A stretch of 64,000 nucleotides of DNA from Actinopolymorpha alba DSM 45243 (GCF_000373925.1 NZ_KB892741.1:63408-127407); one strand, 5' to 3'; shown: positions 1 to 9,750, numbered from the stretch's first letter. Notes: generated by a model not told the origin, from the sequence alone. Numbers and translations are program-made.

Positions 1-10
1 CAATTGGTTC

Positions 11-76
11 ATGATCAACTTGTACAAATCGCCCACGATTCGCACGCAGCCTGGGCGTTTTCTGCAAGTTGATCAT
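11..76. repeat. Long inverted repeat, family A copy 1
   Basis: A 66-bp foldback that begins ATGATCAACTTG and ends CAAGTTGATCAT. The outer 12 bp pair perfectly, and the inner part (ATCGCCCA against TGGGCG) pairs with a few mismatches around a loop containing TTCGCACGCA. A copy of exactly the same length lies at 45941-46006. It sits beyond the 3' end of the minus-strand gene ending at 195. No gene is visible in 1-194. Confidence 0.8.
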
Positions 77-194
77 GAGCTGGAGTGAGGATCGCTCGCA
101 ATGCGAGACCGGCCACCGACCTCACCCCGACGTGGCGGGAGGTTATGCCGGCGCACTTCCGCGACGTCGATTCCAGCCCCACTCGTGCCGAGCG

Positions 195-1409
195 CTAGCG
201 GGGCAGCGTGAGCCTCAGGATGCGATCGTCTCCGTGGTTCGGTGTGCCCCGACCGTCGGTGTTGCTGGTGACCAGCCAGAGCGATCCGTCGGGAGCGCGC
301 GCGACGGTACGCAGCCGGCCGTACTCTCCGATGAGGTAGGCCTCGGGTGGCCCGGTGACTCGCCCCTCGTTCACCGGAATCCGCCAGAGACGTTCGCCTC
401 GCAGGCCCGCCATCCAGATCGCGCCGTTGGCGTACGTGATCCCCGACGGGGAGTTCTCCTCGACCGGCCACTGCGCCACGGGATCCATCAGGCCCTGCCT
501 GATTCCGCCCCTGCCCTCGAACCTCGGCCAGCCGTAGTTGATGGCCTTGCTGATCAGGTTGAGTTCGTCGGCCGTGTGGTTGCCGAACTCAGCTGCCCAC
601 AGCCGACCGTCCGGATCCCAGACGAGCCCTTCGATGTTGCGGTGTCCGTACGTCCAGATCGCCGAACGGAACGGATTGCCTGGTGCGGGTTCGCCGTCTG
701 GTGTGAGGCGGAGGATCTTGCCGCCGAGTGAGCGTTTGTTCTGTGCCCGGGCGGGCACCTCACCGTCCCCGGTCGGGACGTACAGGTAGCCGTCGGGACC
801 GAACCTGATCCGTCCGCCGTTGTGGTGTGCGGCCCCGCGGGGGATCCCGGCGAAGACCACCTGCGGCGTCCCGAGCCGGGTGCCGTCGAACGTCATCCGT
901 ACGACGCGGTTGTCGGTCCTGGTGGTGATCGCGGCGTAGAGGAGGTGGTCCTGGGCGTACGTCGGTGACAGCGCGAGCCCGAGGAGCCCGCCCTCCCCGC
1001 CGTGGGCGACACCGGCGACCTTGCCGACGGTGCGCACGTCACCGCCTGGGGTGATCAGTTTGATCAAAGCGGTGTCGCGTTCGGACAGGAGAGCTCTGCC
1101 GCCCGGAAGGAAGATCAGGTCCCACGGCGACGTGAGATTCGTGGCGATGGTGCCGGTGGTCCTGGGCGCGAGGGTTGCTGCGGGGGTCGTTGGGACACCG
1201 ATCCCGGCGGCACCGGGGCGAGCCGGCGCCGGCGCTGGGCGCTGCGGTGGGCCGCTCGTCGGGCTTGTGGGCGGGCCCCCGGGTGTGGCGCTGGCCGTGG
1301 ATGTCGAGTCGGCCGCGCGCGGGCCGCCGCAGGCGCCCACGGCCACGACCGTGAGAGCAGCCACGACCGCGAGCCCGGCGCCGGTTCTAAGCCGGGCGAA
1401 TCTGGACAT
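195..1409 (-). CDS. Secreted PQQ-type sugar (glucose/sorbosone) dehydrogenase lipoprotein
   Basis: Predicted lipoprotein of the glucose/sorbosone dehydrogenase family (beta-propeller; characterised members oxidise sugars with PQQ outside the membrane). The first ~27 residues are a signal ending in a lipobox (VGAC). A Ser/Pro-rich linker runs to about residue 75, then the propeller. AHHNGGRIRFGPDGYLYV carries the family's conserved His, and GHRNIEGLVWDPDGRLW is a blade motif. I chose ATG at 1409 because GAGGAG (1415-1420) lies 5 nt upstream; the TTG at 1412 is too close to it. The TGA of the upstream paralogue overlaps that Shine-Dalgarno, so the two genes should be translationally coupled. 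The substrate cannot be read from sequence. Confidence 0.85.
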   Translation of the reverse strand: MSRFARLRTGAGLAVVAALTVVAVGACGGPRAADSTSTASATPGGPPTSPTSGPPQRPAPAPARPGAAGIGVPTTPAATLAPRTTGTIATNLTSPWDLIFLPGGRALLSERDTALIKLITPGGDVRTVGKVAGVAHGGEGGLLGLALSPTYAQDHLLYAAITTRTDNRVVRMTFDGTRLGTPQVVFAGIPRGAAHHNGGRIRFGPDGYLYVPTGDGEVPARAQNKRSLGGKILRLTPDGEPAPGNPFRSAIWTYGHRNIEGLVWDPDGRLWAAEFGNHTADELNLISKAINYGWPRFEGRGGIRQGLMDPVAQWPVEENSPSGITYANGAIWMAGLRGERLWRIPVNEGRVTGPPEAYLIGEYGRLRTVARAPDGSLWLVTSNTDGRGTPNHGDDRILRLTLPR

Positions 1410-1418
1410 CAATGCTCC

Positions 1419-2579
1419 TCAGGACAGCTCGAGCCGCAGAATGCGGTCGTCGCCCGGATGTGGGTCGCCCCGTCCGTCGGTGTTGCTGGTGGTCAGCCAC
1501 AGGGTGCCATCCGGTGCCGCGGCGATCGTGCGCAGGCGTCCGAACTCGCGGACGAAGTGGGCTGCCGGCTCGCCCATGTCCCGGGCCGACGGCTCTCGCG
1601 ACGCCGGGACCTGGATCCGCCACAGTCGCTGACCGTGCAGCGAGGCCATCCACAGGGCGCCGTCGGCGTACGCGAGTCCCGACGGCGACGCGTCCTCGGG
1701 CCGCCAGACCGCCACCGGGTCGACGAACCGCCGCTCCTCCGCGGTGCCCTCCGCCTCGGGCCAGCCGTAGTTGCCGCCCTTGCGGATGAGGTTGAGTTCG
1801 TCCCAGGTGTCCTGCCCGAACTCGGTGGCCCACAGGCGTCCGGCCTCGTCGAACGCGAGGCCCTGCACGTTGCGGTGTCCCTGGCTCCACACCGGTGAGC
1901 CGGGTCGGGGATTGCCGGGCGCGGGTGCGCCGTCGGGGGTGAGCCGCAGGATCTTGCCGCCGAGGGAGTTGGGGTTCTGAGCGTCGTCGCCGTTGGAGGC
2001 GTCGCCGGTCCCGACGTACAGCTGGCCGTCCGGCCCGAACACCATCCGGCCGCCGTTGTGCACGAACCCCGCCGGGATTCCGGAGAGGATGACCTCCGGC
2101 CTGCCAAGAGTGGTCCCGTCGTAGCGCATCCGCACGATCCGGTTGTCGGCCTCCGCGGTGAAGTACGCGTACACGAACGGCCGCGACGTGAACGTCGGCG
2201 CCACGGCCAGGCCCAGCAGTCCGCGCTCGCCGCGTGCCCGAACGCCGGGAACCCTGCCCACCCGGCTGGCCGTACCATCCCGGCTGACCCGCTTGATCTG
2301 GCCGGTGTCGCGCTCGGCGACGAGGGCGTCACCGGATGGCAGGAACGTGAGCCCCCAGGGCGCGGCGAGGTCCTCCGTGACGGTCCCCGTGACCCGCGGC
2401 GTACCGGCCGTGGGCGACGAGCCGCCGCGCGACGGCGACGACGACGCCCGCGGAGTGGCCGCAGTTGTCTGAGACTCGGGAGGCGGGGTCCGGGTGCCGG
2501 TTGGTGCGGGATCCGAGGTGCAACTGCCGAGAAGTCCCAGACTGGCGACAGCGGCGGCGAGAACGGTTGAACGACGCAC
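1419..2579 (-). CDS. Secreted PQQ-type sugar dehydrogenase lipoprotein (paralogue, first gene of pair)
   Basis: About 386 aa and a clear paralogue of the gene that follows it. It has a signal peptide ending in lipobox LLGSC, a Thr/Pro/Ser-rich linker, then a propeller with VHNGGRMVFGPDGQLYVGTG and GHRNVQGLAFDEAGRLW. GTG at 2579 is preceded by AAGGAG (2586-2591) at 6 nt, which beats the upstream in-frame starts because those would bury the signal peptide. It is first in a two-gene operon. Duplicates of this family are common in actinobacteria; the split of substrates between the two copies is unknown. Confidence 0.87.
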   Translation of the reverse strand: MRRSTVLAAAVASLGLLGSCTSDPAPTGTRTPPPESQTTAATPRASSSPSRGGSSPTAGTPRVTGTVTEDLAAPWGLTFLPSGDALVAERDTGQIKRVSRDGTASRVGRVPGVRARGERGLLGLAVAPTFTSRPFVYAYFTAEADNRIVRMRYDGTTLGRPEVILSGIPAGFVHNGGRMVFGPDGQLYVGTGDASNGDDAQNPNSLGGKILRLTPDGAPAPGNPRPGSPVWSQGHRNVQGLAFDEAGRLWATEFGQDTWDELNLIRKGGNYGWPEAEGTAEERRFVDPVAVWRPEDASPSGLAYADGALWMASLHGQRLWRIQVPASREPSARDMGEPAAHFVREFGRLRTIAAAPDGTLWLTTSNTDGRGDPHPGDDRILRLELS

Positions 2580-2753
2580 CGGCGGCTCCTTGACGGTCTG
2601 CCTCACTGAGGTCACTGAGGTTGATCTCCCGACTGGGCGACCCATGAACAGACCCCCGGGCCCCGCTCCGGGTTGCTTGACTGGACCGTCCCGCCTGGAC
2701 TGTCCTCTGGCCAACGAACGACATCGTGCTCAGGATCCAGAACGGGCCGGGCG

Positions 2754-3215
2754 TCACTGGTGACTGGCCCGCGGCAGCGGCGCCGTGACGTCGTTGACCC
2801 GCAGCACTTCAGACGGCCAGCCGAGCTGGTACGCGGACCGCACGAGTCCGGCGAGGGTCCGCGGGCGAAGCGGGAACGCCTCGAGGGTACGCAGCGGAAG
2901 CCAGACCGCGCGGTACGTGCCCGCCGGACCCTGGTCGCCGACCATCTCCGGTCCGTGCCCGCTGCCGAACTCCCCGCCCCGGATGCTGGCCAGGAAGTGG
3001 AGCTGGCGATTGCCGTCGCGCCAGACCTCGGCGACCAGGCGTTCGAGCGCCACGCTGACACCGAGTTCCTCTTCGGCCTCGCGGCACGCCGCCTCTTCAG
3101 GGGTCTCGCCGGGCTCGACGGTGCCGCCGGGGAAGAGGTAGTAGAGCGTTCCGTCGCGACGGCGTTCGATCGCCGCGACCCGGTCTGCCTCGAGGAGTAC
3201 GACGGCCGCGCGCAA
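2754..3215 (-). CDS. Nudix hydrolase
   Basis: About 153 aa with a perfect Nudix box (Gx5Ex7REUxEExGU), running from GGTVEPGE to REAEEELGV around residues 30-55. Nudix enzymes hydrolyse nucleoside diphosphates linked to other groups; the substrate here is unknown. TTG at 3215 is preceded by GGAGGT (complement of 3221-3226) at 5 nt and puts the first beta strand (RAAVVLLEADRV) at the N terminus. The longest reading frame starts at 3344, but that would add a low-complexity Ser-rich stretch and leave almost no promoter space before the divergent gene at 3365. Confidence 0.8.
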   Translation of the reverse strand: MRAAVVLLEADRVAAIERRRDGTLYYLFPGGTVEPGETPEEAACREAEEELGVSVALERLVAEVWRDGNRQLHFLASIRGGEFGSGHGPEMVGDQGPAGTYRAVWLPLRTLEAFPLRPRTLAGLVRSAYQLGWPSEVLRVNDVTAPLPRASHQ

Positions 3216-3364
3216 ACCTGACCTCCCTCGTCCTGCGGGTCCCACACCGGATCGTTCGGCGGACCCGCTGTCGCCCACAGTGGTGCTGCTGGAGACGATG
3301 CTGCTGGAATCGATGATGCGATGGGTCACGTCCGCAACGCACACTGCCGAGGAGGACCCCAGTC

Positions 3365-4309
3365 ATGGGCGCAGCTACAGGCGTATCACCCGCGGGCGCG
3401 GTCCGGGTCTGGTTGCCCGAGCCGCCAGCGGTCTACGACGGTCTACCCGAGGGTCTCCAGATCGACGTGTACGACGGTGCCGGCGAGCCACCCGCGTCGC
3501 TGGCCGACGTGGAGTTCTACGTACCTCCGTACATGTCCGGCCCACACACCGTCGAGTTGATCACCCGGATGCCCAGGCTCAAGGTGGTCCAGACGCTGAC
3601 CGCCGGGGTCGAGAACCTCCGGCCGTACCTCCGCGCGGGCGTCACCCTCTGCAACGCCCGTGGCGTTCACGACGCGAGCACCGCCGAGTTGGGCGTCGCA
3701 CTCATCCTCGCCTCGCTGCGGGGCTTTCCTGACTTCGTACGCGCGCAGGACGAGGGCCGGTGGGCGGCTGGTCGCCGGCAGGCGCTCGCCGACAGCCGGG
3801 TGCTCATCGTGGGCGCCGGCTCGATCGGGCAGGCACTCGCCCGCCGGTTGGCGCCGTTCGAGTGCGAGGTGGTCATGGTCGCGCGGACCGGCCGCGACGG
3901 CGGGGTCGCCGGCATGGACCGCCTACCCGAGCTGCTGCCCACCGCGGACGTCGTCGTCCTCCTCGTGCCGATGACCGACGAGACCCGCGGCCTGGTGGAC
4001 GCGAAGTTCCTTGCCCAGCTGAAGGATGGCGCCCTCGTGGTCAACATCGCCCGGGGCCCGGTCGTCGACACCGACGCCCTGCTGGCCGAGCTCACCAGCG
4101 GCCGGATCCAGGCGGCACTGGACGTCACCGATCCCGAGCCCCTGCCGGTAGACCATCCGCTGTGGAGCGCTCCGGGCCTGCTGATCAGCCCGCACGTCGG
4201 CGGGAACACCTCGGCCTTCGTCCCCCGCGGGCGCCGGTTGGTGAGCGCGCAGCTTCGGAGGTACGTCGCGGGCGAGCCGCTCGCCAACGTCGTCGACGGC
4301 GCGTACTAG
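3365..4309 (+). CDS. D-2-hydroxyacid dehydrogenase (NAD-dependent)
   Basis: 314 aa, the usual length of the family. The Rossmann motif is GAGSIGQAL near residue 150. The catalytic Arg is in NIARGPVV, the Glu in TDPEPLP and the His in SPHVGGN. It reduces a 2-keto acid or oxidises a 2-hydroxy acid; the substrate is undetermined. ATG follows a GAGGAGGA Shine-Dalgarno. It is divergent from the Nudix gene and stands alone. SerA at 11960 is a longer relative with an ACT domain and is clearly distinct. Confidence 0.88.
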   Translation: MGAATGVSPAGAVRVWLPEPPAVYDGLPEGLQIDVYDGAGEPPASLADVEFYVPPYMSGPHTVELITRMPRLKVVQTLTAGVENLRPYLRAGVTLCNARGVHDASTAELGVALILASLRGFPDFVRAQDEGRWAAGRRQALADSRVLIVGAGSIGQALARRLAPFECEVVMVARTGRDGGVAGMDRLPELLPTADVVVLLVPMTDETRGLVDAKFLAQLKDGALVVNIARGPVVDTDALLAELTSGRIQAALDVTDPEPLPVDHPLWSAPGLLISPHVGGNTSAFVPRGRRLVSAQLRRYVAGEPLANVVDGAY

Positions 4310-4430
4310 AGGTCCCGCGGCCCCCTGGTGCTTCATCATTGCTCGAAGGGTCGCGAACTGTGGACCCGGAGCATCCTCCTCTACAGTGAGCGACCTCTCG
4401 ACGGTCACCTCCCGACGAAAGGACCAGCGC

Positions 4431-5645
4431 GTGCGGACTCGATCCGGCCTCCTCGCACAGATCGCGCTGCCGATCCTGGCTGCGCTGGCGGTCGTGGCGT
4501 CGGCCGCGCAGTGGGGTACGGAGTTCTGGCCGTGGTCGCCCAACCTGGTCGACCTCAAGGTGTACGTCTACACCGGCCAGGTCCTGCTGGACGGGGGTGA
4601 CATCCTCACCGCGCGGACGCCGGACACCCAGCTGGCGTTCATCTATCCGCCGTTCGCCGCGCTGCTCAGCGTGCCGCTGGTCTACGTCCCGTACACCCTC
4701 CTGCAGGTTCTCTGGACGGCGTTCAACGCCCTGGCCGTCGTCTACGTGCTCTTCCGTGCGGGGGTGCGCGGGTGGGTCCTGTCGCTGGCCGCGACCGCCT
4801 GCGTCCTGATCGCCGAGCCGGTCCGTGCCACGCTCGCCTTCGGCCAGGTCAACATCTTTCTGATGGCCCTCGTGGTGGCCGACCTCACGAGCGGCCAGCG
4901 TCTCCTCCCGACCGCGCGACGGTGGCTGCCGGTGGGGGTGCTCACCGGGATCGCGACCGCGATCAAGGTCACGCCGGCGCTCTTTATCCTCTACCTGCTC
5001 GCCACCCGCCAGTGGCGGGCGGCCCGGAACGCCACGGCCACCGCGGCGGGGATCACGCTGGTCATGGCCGCGCTGATGCCGCGGGAGTCGTGGGGGTTCT
5101 GGAAGCTGCTGCTCGAGGGGGACACCCGCACCGGCCCCGCGCACTTCCTCACGAACCAATCCCTGCTGGGCATGGTGATCCGCCTGGTCGGGGATGCCGG
5201 ACCCGCACATTACGCGGGGCTCGCGCTCAGCGGCGCGGTCGGGCTGCTCGGTGTCTACGTCGCCGCGCTCTGGTACCGCCGGGGCGAGACCCTGCTCGCG
5301 ATCTCGCTGTGCGGCGTCGCGGCGCTGCTCGCCTCGCCGCTGTCCTGGACCCACCACTTCGTCTGGATCGTCCCGCTCGGTGCCGTCCTGGTGACCCGGC
5401 GCGAGCTGCCGGCCGTGCTGCGTGGTGTGGGCGCGGCGTTCGTGCTCTGGGTGTCGGGGGCGTTGTTCAAGTACGTAATCCCATGGGGCGGCGACGTCGA
5501 GTTGTCGTACGCGCCCTGGCAACAGCTGCTGAGCGTGTTCGGACCGCTGCTCGGACTCGCGGTGCTGGGCGTCGCACTGGTCGAGGCTCGGCGGCCACGG
5601 GATGAGCCCGCACACCGGCCGATCGCCACCGCCGCCGTACAGTGA
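4431..5645 (+). CDS. GT87 polyprenyl-phosphate-mannose mannosyltransferase (membrane)
   Basis: About 404 aa, strongly hydrophobic with roughly ten transmembrane segments, of the GT-C family 87 (DUF2029) type. Known actinobacterial members add alpha-1,2-mannose to lipomannan or PIMs from polyprenyl-phosphomannose outside the membrane. The first extracytoplasmic loop contains [18 protein letters not shown], where the family's Asp lies; IYPPFAALL follows. GTG at 4431 has AAAGGA 7 nt upstream (4418-4423). The alternative GTG at 4386 has no Shine-Dalgarno. The exact acceptor is unknown. Confidence 0.82.
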   Translation: MRTRSGLLAQIALPILAALAVVASAAQWGTEFWPWSPNLVDLKVYVYTGQVLLDGGDILTARTPDTQLAFIYPPFAALLSVPLVYVPYTLLQVLWTAFNALAVVYVLFRAGVRGWVLSLAATACVLIAEPVRATLAFGQVNIFLMALVVADLTSGQRLLPTARRWLPVGVLTGIATAIKVTPALFILYLLATRQWRAARNATATAAGITLVMAALMPRESWGFWKLLLEGDTRTGPAHFLTNQSLLGMVIRLVGDAGPAHYAGLALSGAVGLLGVYVAALWYRRGETLLAISLCGVAALLASPLSWTHHFVWIVPLGAVLVTRRELPAVLRGVGAAFVLWVSGALFKYVIPWGGDVELSYAPWQQLLSVFGPLLGLAVLGVALVEARRPRDEPAHRPIATAAVQ

Positions 5646-5766
5646 AGCTGCGGCGATCCCGCTCTCCGGTGCTGCCATCCGCAGCGCTCGAAGGCCCTGC
5701 CAACCGCGGCCTCCGAGCAGTCACCACTTCACCACCTCTGCGGCGAACGAGGAGCCGAACGCGATC

Positions 5767-7443
5767 ATGAGCATCGACATCAAACCACGCAGTCGGGAGG
5801 TCACCGACGGTCTCGAGCGCGCGGCCGCGCGTGGCATGCTGCGTGCGGTAGGGATGGGCGACGAGGACTGGGAGAAGCCGCAGATCGGCGTCGCCTCCTC
5901 CTGGAACGAGATCACGCCCTGCAACCTCTCCCTCGACCGGCTGGCGAAGGCCGCGAAGGACGGCGTGCACGCGGCCGGCGGCTACCCGCTGGAGTTCGGC
6001 ACGATCTCGGTGTCCGACGGCATCTCGATGGGCCACGTCGGCATGCACTTCTCGCTGGTGTCCCGGGAGATCATCGCCGACTCGGTGGAGACGGTGGTCG
6101 AGGCCGAACGCCTGGACGGCACGGTCCTGCTCGCGGGGTGCGACAAGAGCCTGCCCGGCATGCTGATGGCGGCGGCCCGGCTCGACCTCGCCTCGGTCTT
6201 CGTGTACGCCGGCTCGATCCTGCCCGGTCGGGTGGACGACAAGGACGTCACGATCATCGACGCGTTCGAGGCCGTTGGCGCCTGTGCGCGCGGGCTCATC
6301 ACCCGGGAGAAGGTCGACGAGATCGAGCGCGCGATCTGCCCGGGTGAGGGTGCCTGCGGCGGGATGTACACCGCCAACACGATGGCCAGCGCCGCGGAGG
6401 CGCTCGGCATGGCGCTGCCCGGGTCCGCCTCGCCGCCGGCGGTCGACCGGCGCCGGGACGGCATCGCGCGGCGCTCCGGTGAGGCGGTCGTCGAGATGCT
6501 GCGGCGCGGCATCACGGCCCGGCAGATCCTGACCAAGCCGGCGTTCGAGAATGCCATCGCCGTGGTGATGGCGCTCGGTGGCTCCACCAACGCCGTCCTG
6601 CACCTGCTCGCGATCGCGCGCGAGGCCGAGGTAGACCTGACCCTGGACGACTTCAACCGGATCGGTGACAAGGTCCCGCACCTTGGTGACCTCAAGCCGT
6701 TCGGCCGGTACGTCATGAGCGACGTCGACCGGGTCGGCGGCATCCCGGTGGTGATGAAGGCGCTGCTCGACGCCGGCCTGATGAACGGCGACTGCCTCAC
6801 GGTGACCGGACGCACGCTCGCCGAGAACCTCGCCGACATCGCGCCACCCGACCTGGACGGCACCATCGTCCGCGCGGTCAAGGACCCCATCCACCGCACC
6901 GGCGGCCTGACGATCCTGCGCGGCTCACTCGCGCCCGAAGGTGCGGTCGTCAAGAGCGCTGGCCTGGAGGCGGCGGTCTTCGAGGGGCCGGCGCGGGTCT
7001 TCGAGCGGGAACGCGGCGCGCTCGACGCCTTGGAGGACGGCACAATCCAGGCCGGCGACGTGGTGGTCATCCGGTACGAAGGGCCGAAGGGTGGGCCGGG
7101 TATGCGCGAGATGCTCGCCATCACCGGTGCGATCAAGGGCGCGGGGCTCGGCAAGGACGTCCTGCTACTGACCGACGGGCGGTTCTCCGGCGGCACGACC
7201 GGTCTGTGCGTCGGTCACGTCGCGCCGGAGGCGGTGGACGGCGGGCCGATCGCCCTGATCCGCGACGGTGACGTCGTACGCCTCGACATGACGGGCCGGC
7301 TGCTTGACCTGCTCGTCGACGAGGACGAGCTCGAACGCCGCCGCCAGGAGTGGCAGCCGCTGCCGCCGGCGTTCACCCGTGGCGTCCTGGGCAAGTACGC
7401 CAAGCTGGTGAAGTCGGCCGCGCAGGGCGCCGTCTGCGGCTGA
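5767..7443 (+). CDS. ilvD: Dihydroxy-acid dehydratase
   Basis: 558 aa, full length. Converts 2,3-dihydroxy-isovalerate or -methylvalerate to the 2-keto acids in valine, leucine and isoleucine synthesis. The three cysteines expected to hold the Fe-S cluster are visible: C52 (TPCN), C125 (GCDKSLPG) and C197 (ACGGM). ATG at 5767 follows GAGGAG (5749-5754) at 12 nt, a slightly long spacing. It is upstream of, but not joined to, ilvBN: a 437-bp gap with a palindrome and an attenuator separates them. It ends just before a 36-bp palindrome that could act as terminator. Confidence 0.97.
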   Translation: MSIDIKPRSREVTDGLERAAARGMLRAVGMGDEDWEKPQIGVASSWNEITPCNLSLDRLAKAAKDGVHAAGGYPLEFGTISVSDGISMGHVGMHFSLVSREIIADSVETVVEAERLDGTVLLAGCDKSLPGMLMAAARLDLASVFVYAGSILPGRVDDKDVTIIDAFEAVGACARGLITREKVDEIERAICPGEGACGGMYTANTMASAAEALGMALPGSASPPAVDRRRDGIARRSGEAVVEMLRRGITARQILTKPAFENAIAVVMALGGSTNAVLHLLAIAREAEVDLTLDDFNRIGDKVPHLGDLKPFGRYVMSDVDRVGGIPVVMKALLDAGLMNGDCLTVTGRTLAENLADIAPPDLDGTIVRAVKDPIHRTGGLTILRGSLAPEGAVVKSAGLEAAVFEGPARVFERERGALDALEDGTIQAGDVVVIRYEGPKGGPGMREMLAITGAIKGAGLGKDVLLLTDGRFSGGTTGLCVGHVAPEAVDGGPIALIRDGDVVRLDMTGRLLDLLVDEDELERRRQEWQPLPPAFTRGVLGKYAKLVKSAAQGAVCG

Positions 7444-7486
7444 CAAGGTCCGCGCGGACAGGGCGCGCCGGAGCGGCGCAGGCGTG

Positions 7487-7522
7487 GCCCAGAATGATCA
7501 CGTATACGTGATCATTCTGGGC
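7487..7522. repeat. Palindromic element, GATCACGTA family copy 1 (36 bp, perfect)
   Basis: A perfect 36-bp palindrome centred at 7504/7505. Its core half-site is AATGATCACGTA followed by its reverse complement, with flanking arms GCCCAG and CTGGGC. It lies 44 bp after the ilvD stop. Seven copies of the core occur in the window, all between genes or at gene ends. There is no T-tract, so a terminator role would have to be Rho-like or weak. Confidence 0.9.
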
Positions 7523-7597
7523 TGCTACTCCGTCGGGCCACGACCCCATCGCCGCCCACGACCGCATCTCGGATCGCAAGACAGGCGTCCCACGAGC

Positions 7598-7627
7598 TTG
7601 ACGGAAGGGGCGCCCATTAGAGAACGT
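7598..7627 (+). promoter_or_regulatory. Promoter of ilvB leader transcript
   Basis: TTGACG (7598-7603), an 18-nt spacer, then GAACGT (7622-7627). Six nucleotides later comes the GTG of the leader peptide, so the transcript probably begins at that GTG and is leaderless. The cimA leader has the same arrangement at 21964-22001. Confidence 0.7.
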
Positions 7628-7633
7628 GCATGA

Positions 7634-7675
7634 GTGCGTCCACTGATTCTCGTACTTCGCCAGCGCGCGGGCTGA
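7634..7675 (+). CDS. ilvB attenuation leader peptide
   Basis: A 13-codon ORF, GTG to TGA, encoding MRPLILVLRQRAG. Five consecutive codons (CTG ATT CTC GTA CTT) specify Leu, Ile, Leu, Val, Leu, which is the expected content of a branched-chain amino acid control peptide. It starts 6 nt after a -10 box with no Shine-Dalgarno, so it should be read from a leaderless mRNA. An intrinsic terminator follows at 7706-7743 and ilvB at 7881. By analogy with known actinobacterial ilvB leaders, ribosome stalling at these codons when charged branched-chain tRNAs are scarce would favour antitermination. It is too short for routine gene finders. Confidence 0.8.
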   Translation: MRPLILVLRQRAG

Positions 7676-7705
7676 GCCGTTCCCACACGGCACACGCCAG
7701 CGCGC

Positions 7706-7743
7706 ACCCCTCGTTGCCCGTCCGGGCCGGGGGGTTTTTGTTT
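7706..7743 (+). terminator. Attenuator terminator upstream of ilvB
   Basis: The stem ACCCCTCG (7706-7713) pairs with CGGGGGGT (7728-7735, one G-U). A 2-nt bulge and GCCC/GGGC around the loop GTCC complete it, followed by TTTTGTTT. It is placed 30 nt after the leader peptide stop and 137 nt before ilvB, as an attenuator should be. Confidence 0.8.
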
Positions 7744-7880
7744 CCTCCCGAACACCCGCCAGCCCCGCTGAAGCCAGGCCAGGCCGGTGCGATAGGCGGA
7801 GGTAACGATGGCTCGACAAGACGGGAAGGACGACCGGTGAAGGACCCCAGGGACCATGGCGTCGCACGGAAGGGCGAACG

Positions 7881-9626
7881 ATGAGCGAGCAGATGACCGG
7901 AGCCCAGAGTTTGATCAGGGCACTGGAAGCGGCTGGGGTAGACACGGTTTTCGGCATTCCCGGCGGGGCGATCCTTCCGGCGTACGACCCGCTCCTTGAC
8001 TCCAAGAAGATCCGGCACGTCCTTGTCCGCCACGAGCAGGGTGCCGGCCACGCGGCCGAGGGGTACGCGCTCGCCACCGGCAAGGTCGGCGTCTGTATGG
8101 CGACCTCGGGGCCGGGCGCCACCAACCTGGTGACCCCGATCGCGGACGCTCACATGGACTCCGTGCCCATCGTCGCGGTCACCGGGCAGGTCGCGACCGG
8201 CTCGATCGGCACTGACGCGTTCCAGGAAGCCGACATCCGCGGGATCACCCTGCCGATCACCAAGCACAACTTCCTCGTCACCGATCCGCTGGAGATCCCG
8301 CGGACCATCGCCGAGGCGTTCCACATCGCGTCGACCGGGCGGCCGGGGCCGGTCCTCGTCGACGTCGCCAAGGACGCCATGCAGGCCATGACGACGTTCT
8401 CCTGGCCGGCCTCGCTCGACCTGCCCGGCTACCGCCCGGTGAGTCGTCCGCACGCCAAGCAGGTGCGGGAGGCCGCCAAACTGATCAGCGAGGCGCGCCG
8501 GCCGGTGCTGTACGTCGGCGGCGGCGTGCTCAAGGCCCGGGCCTCGAAGGAGCTGCGGGTCCTGGCGGAGATGACCGGCATCCCGGTCGTCACAACCCTG
8601 ATGGCGCGCGGCGCCTTCCCCGACAGCCACCAGCTCCACCTCGGCATGCCGGGCATGCACGGCACGGTGGCCGCGGTTGGGGCCCTCCAGAAGTCCGACC
8701 TGCTGATCACGCTGGGCGCGCGGTTCGACGACCGGGTGACCGGCAGCCTGGCGTCGTTCGCGCCGCACGCGAAGGTGATCCACGCCGACATCGACCCGGC
8801 GGAGATCTCCAAGAACCGCGTCGCGGACGTGCCGATCGTCGGTGACTGCCGCGAGGTGATCGCCGACCTGGTGGTCGCCATCCAGGCCGACCAGGCGGCT
8901 GGGCGACGTGGCGACTACACCGGCTGGTGGCGGTTGCTCGACGAGTGGCGGGGGCGTTACCCCCTTGGCTACGAGAAGCCCGAGGATGGTTCGCTGGCGC
9001 CGCAGCAGGTGATCGAGCGGATCGGCCAGATCGCCGGACCAGAGGCGATCTACGTTCCCGGTGTGGGTCAACACCAGATGTGGGCGGCGCAGTTCATTTC
9101 GTACGAGAACCCGAGCACGTTCCTCAACTCCGGCGGCGCCGGAACCATGGGCTTCTCGGTGCCGGCCGCGATGGGTGCGAAGGTCGGCCGTCCCGACGCG
9201 ACGGTCTGGGCGATCGACGGCGACGGCTGCTTCCAGATGACCAACCAGGAGCTTGCCACCTGCGCGCTGGAGAACATCCCGATCAAGGTGGCCGTCATCA
9301 ACAACTCCAGCCTCGGCATGGTGCGGCAGTGGCAGACGCTCTTCTACGACGGGCGCTACTCCAACACCGACCTCCACTCCAGCCGGATCCCCGACTTCGC
9401 GAAGCTGGCTGAGGCGTACGGCTGTGTCGGCCTGCGCTGCGAGCGCCCCGAGGAGGTCGACGAGGTGCTCGAGAAGGCGATGGGAATCAACGACGTGCCG
9501 GTGGTGATCGACTTCGTGGTGCACCGGGACGCCATGGTGTGGCCGATGGTCGCGGCGGGCACCGGCAACGACGACATCAAGATCGCGCGTGACCTCGCGC
9601 CCGAATGGGAGAAGGACGACCTCTGA
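7881..9626 (+). CDS. ilvB: Acetolactate synthase, catalytic subunit
   Basis: 581 aa, normal length. A ThDP- and FAD-dependent enzyme that joins two pyruvates, or pyruvate and 2-oxobutyrate, in the first common step of Val, Leu and Ile synthesis. The catalytic Glu is E52 in [14 protein letters not shown]. The ThDP motif starts at GDGC (447-450) and ends at INNSSLG about 28 residues later. GGAAGGG lies 6 nt before the ATG. It is followed by ilvN after 124 nt, so they should share a transcript under the attenuator at 7634-7743. Confidence 0.97.
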   Translation: MSEQMTGAQSLIRALEAAGVDTVFGIPGGAILPAYDPLLDSKKIRHVLVRHEQGAGHAAEGYALATGKVGVCMATSGPGATNLVTPIADAHMDSVPIVAVTGQVATGSIGTDAFQEADIRGITLPITKHNFLVTDPLEIPRTIAEAFHIASTGRPGPVLVDVAKDAMQAMTTFSWPASLDLPGYRPVSRPHAKQVREAAKLISEARRPVLYVGGGVLKARASKELRVLAEMTGIPVVTTLMARGAFPDSHQLHLGMPGMHGTVAAVGALQKSDLLITLGARFDDRVTGSLASFAPHAKVIHADIDPAEISKNRVADVPIVGDCREVIADLVVAIQADQAAGRRGDYTGWWRLLDEWRGRYPLGYEKPEDGSLAPQQVIERIGQIAGPEAIYVPGVGQHQMWAAQFISYENPSTFLNSGGAGTMGFSVPAAMGAKVGRPDATVWAIDGDGCFQMTNQELATCALENIPIKVAVINNSSLGMVRQWQTLFYDGRYSNTDLHSSRIPDFAKLAEAYGCVGLRCERPEEVDEVLEKAMGINDVPVVIDFVVHRDAMVWPMVAAGTGNDDIKIARDLAPEWEKDDL

Positions 9627-9750
9627 GCCCGGGTTGTCGGCGCTGGCCCGCGAGCGCGGTGCCCAGCGCCGACCACCGCGCCGACCACCGCGGCGGCGCA
9701 AGGCCTCGTTGACGATCTCTCGTACAGGCGCCCGAAAGGAAATGACTCCC

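Noticed and set aside
2754..3344. Longer Nudix reading frame starting at 3344
   Set aside because: Adds a Ser-rich low-complexity segment and leaves only 20 bp to the divergent start; TTG at 3215 has a proper Shine-Dalgarno.
4185..5678. Long minus-strand ORF (497 aa) opposite the GT87 gene, and similar long antisense ORFs opposite ilvD, ilvB-ilvN, ilvC, serA, leuC and smc
   Set aside because: Amino-acid composition is Arg/Asp/Gly/His-rich with no domains; these are mirror frames caused by high GC at third codon positions of real genes on the other strand.
7630..7884. 84-codon plus-strand ORF overlapping the ilvB leader
   Set aside because: Runs through the attenuator terminator and shows no start signal; the leader peptide in another frame explains the region better.
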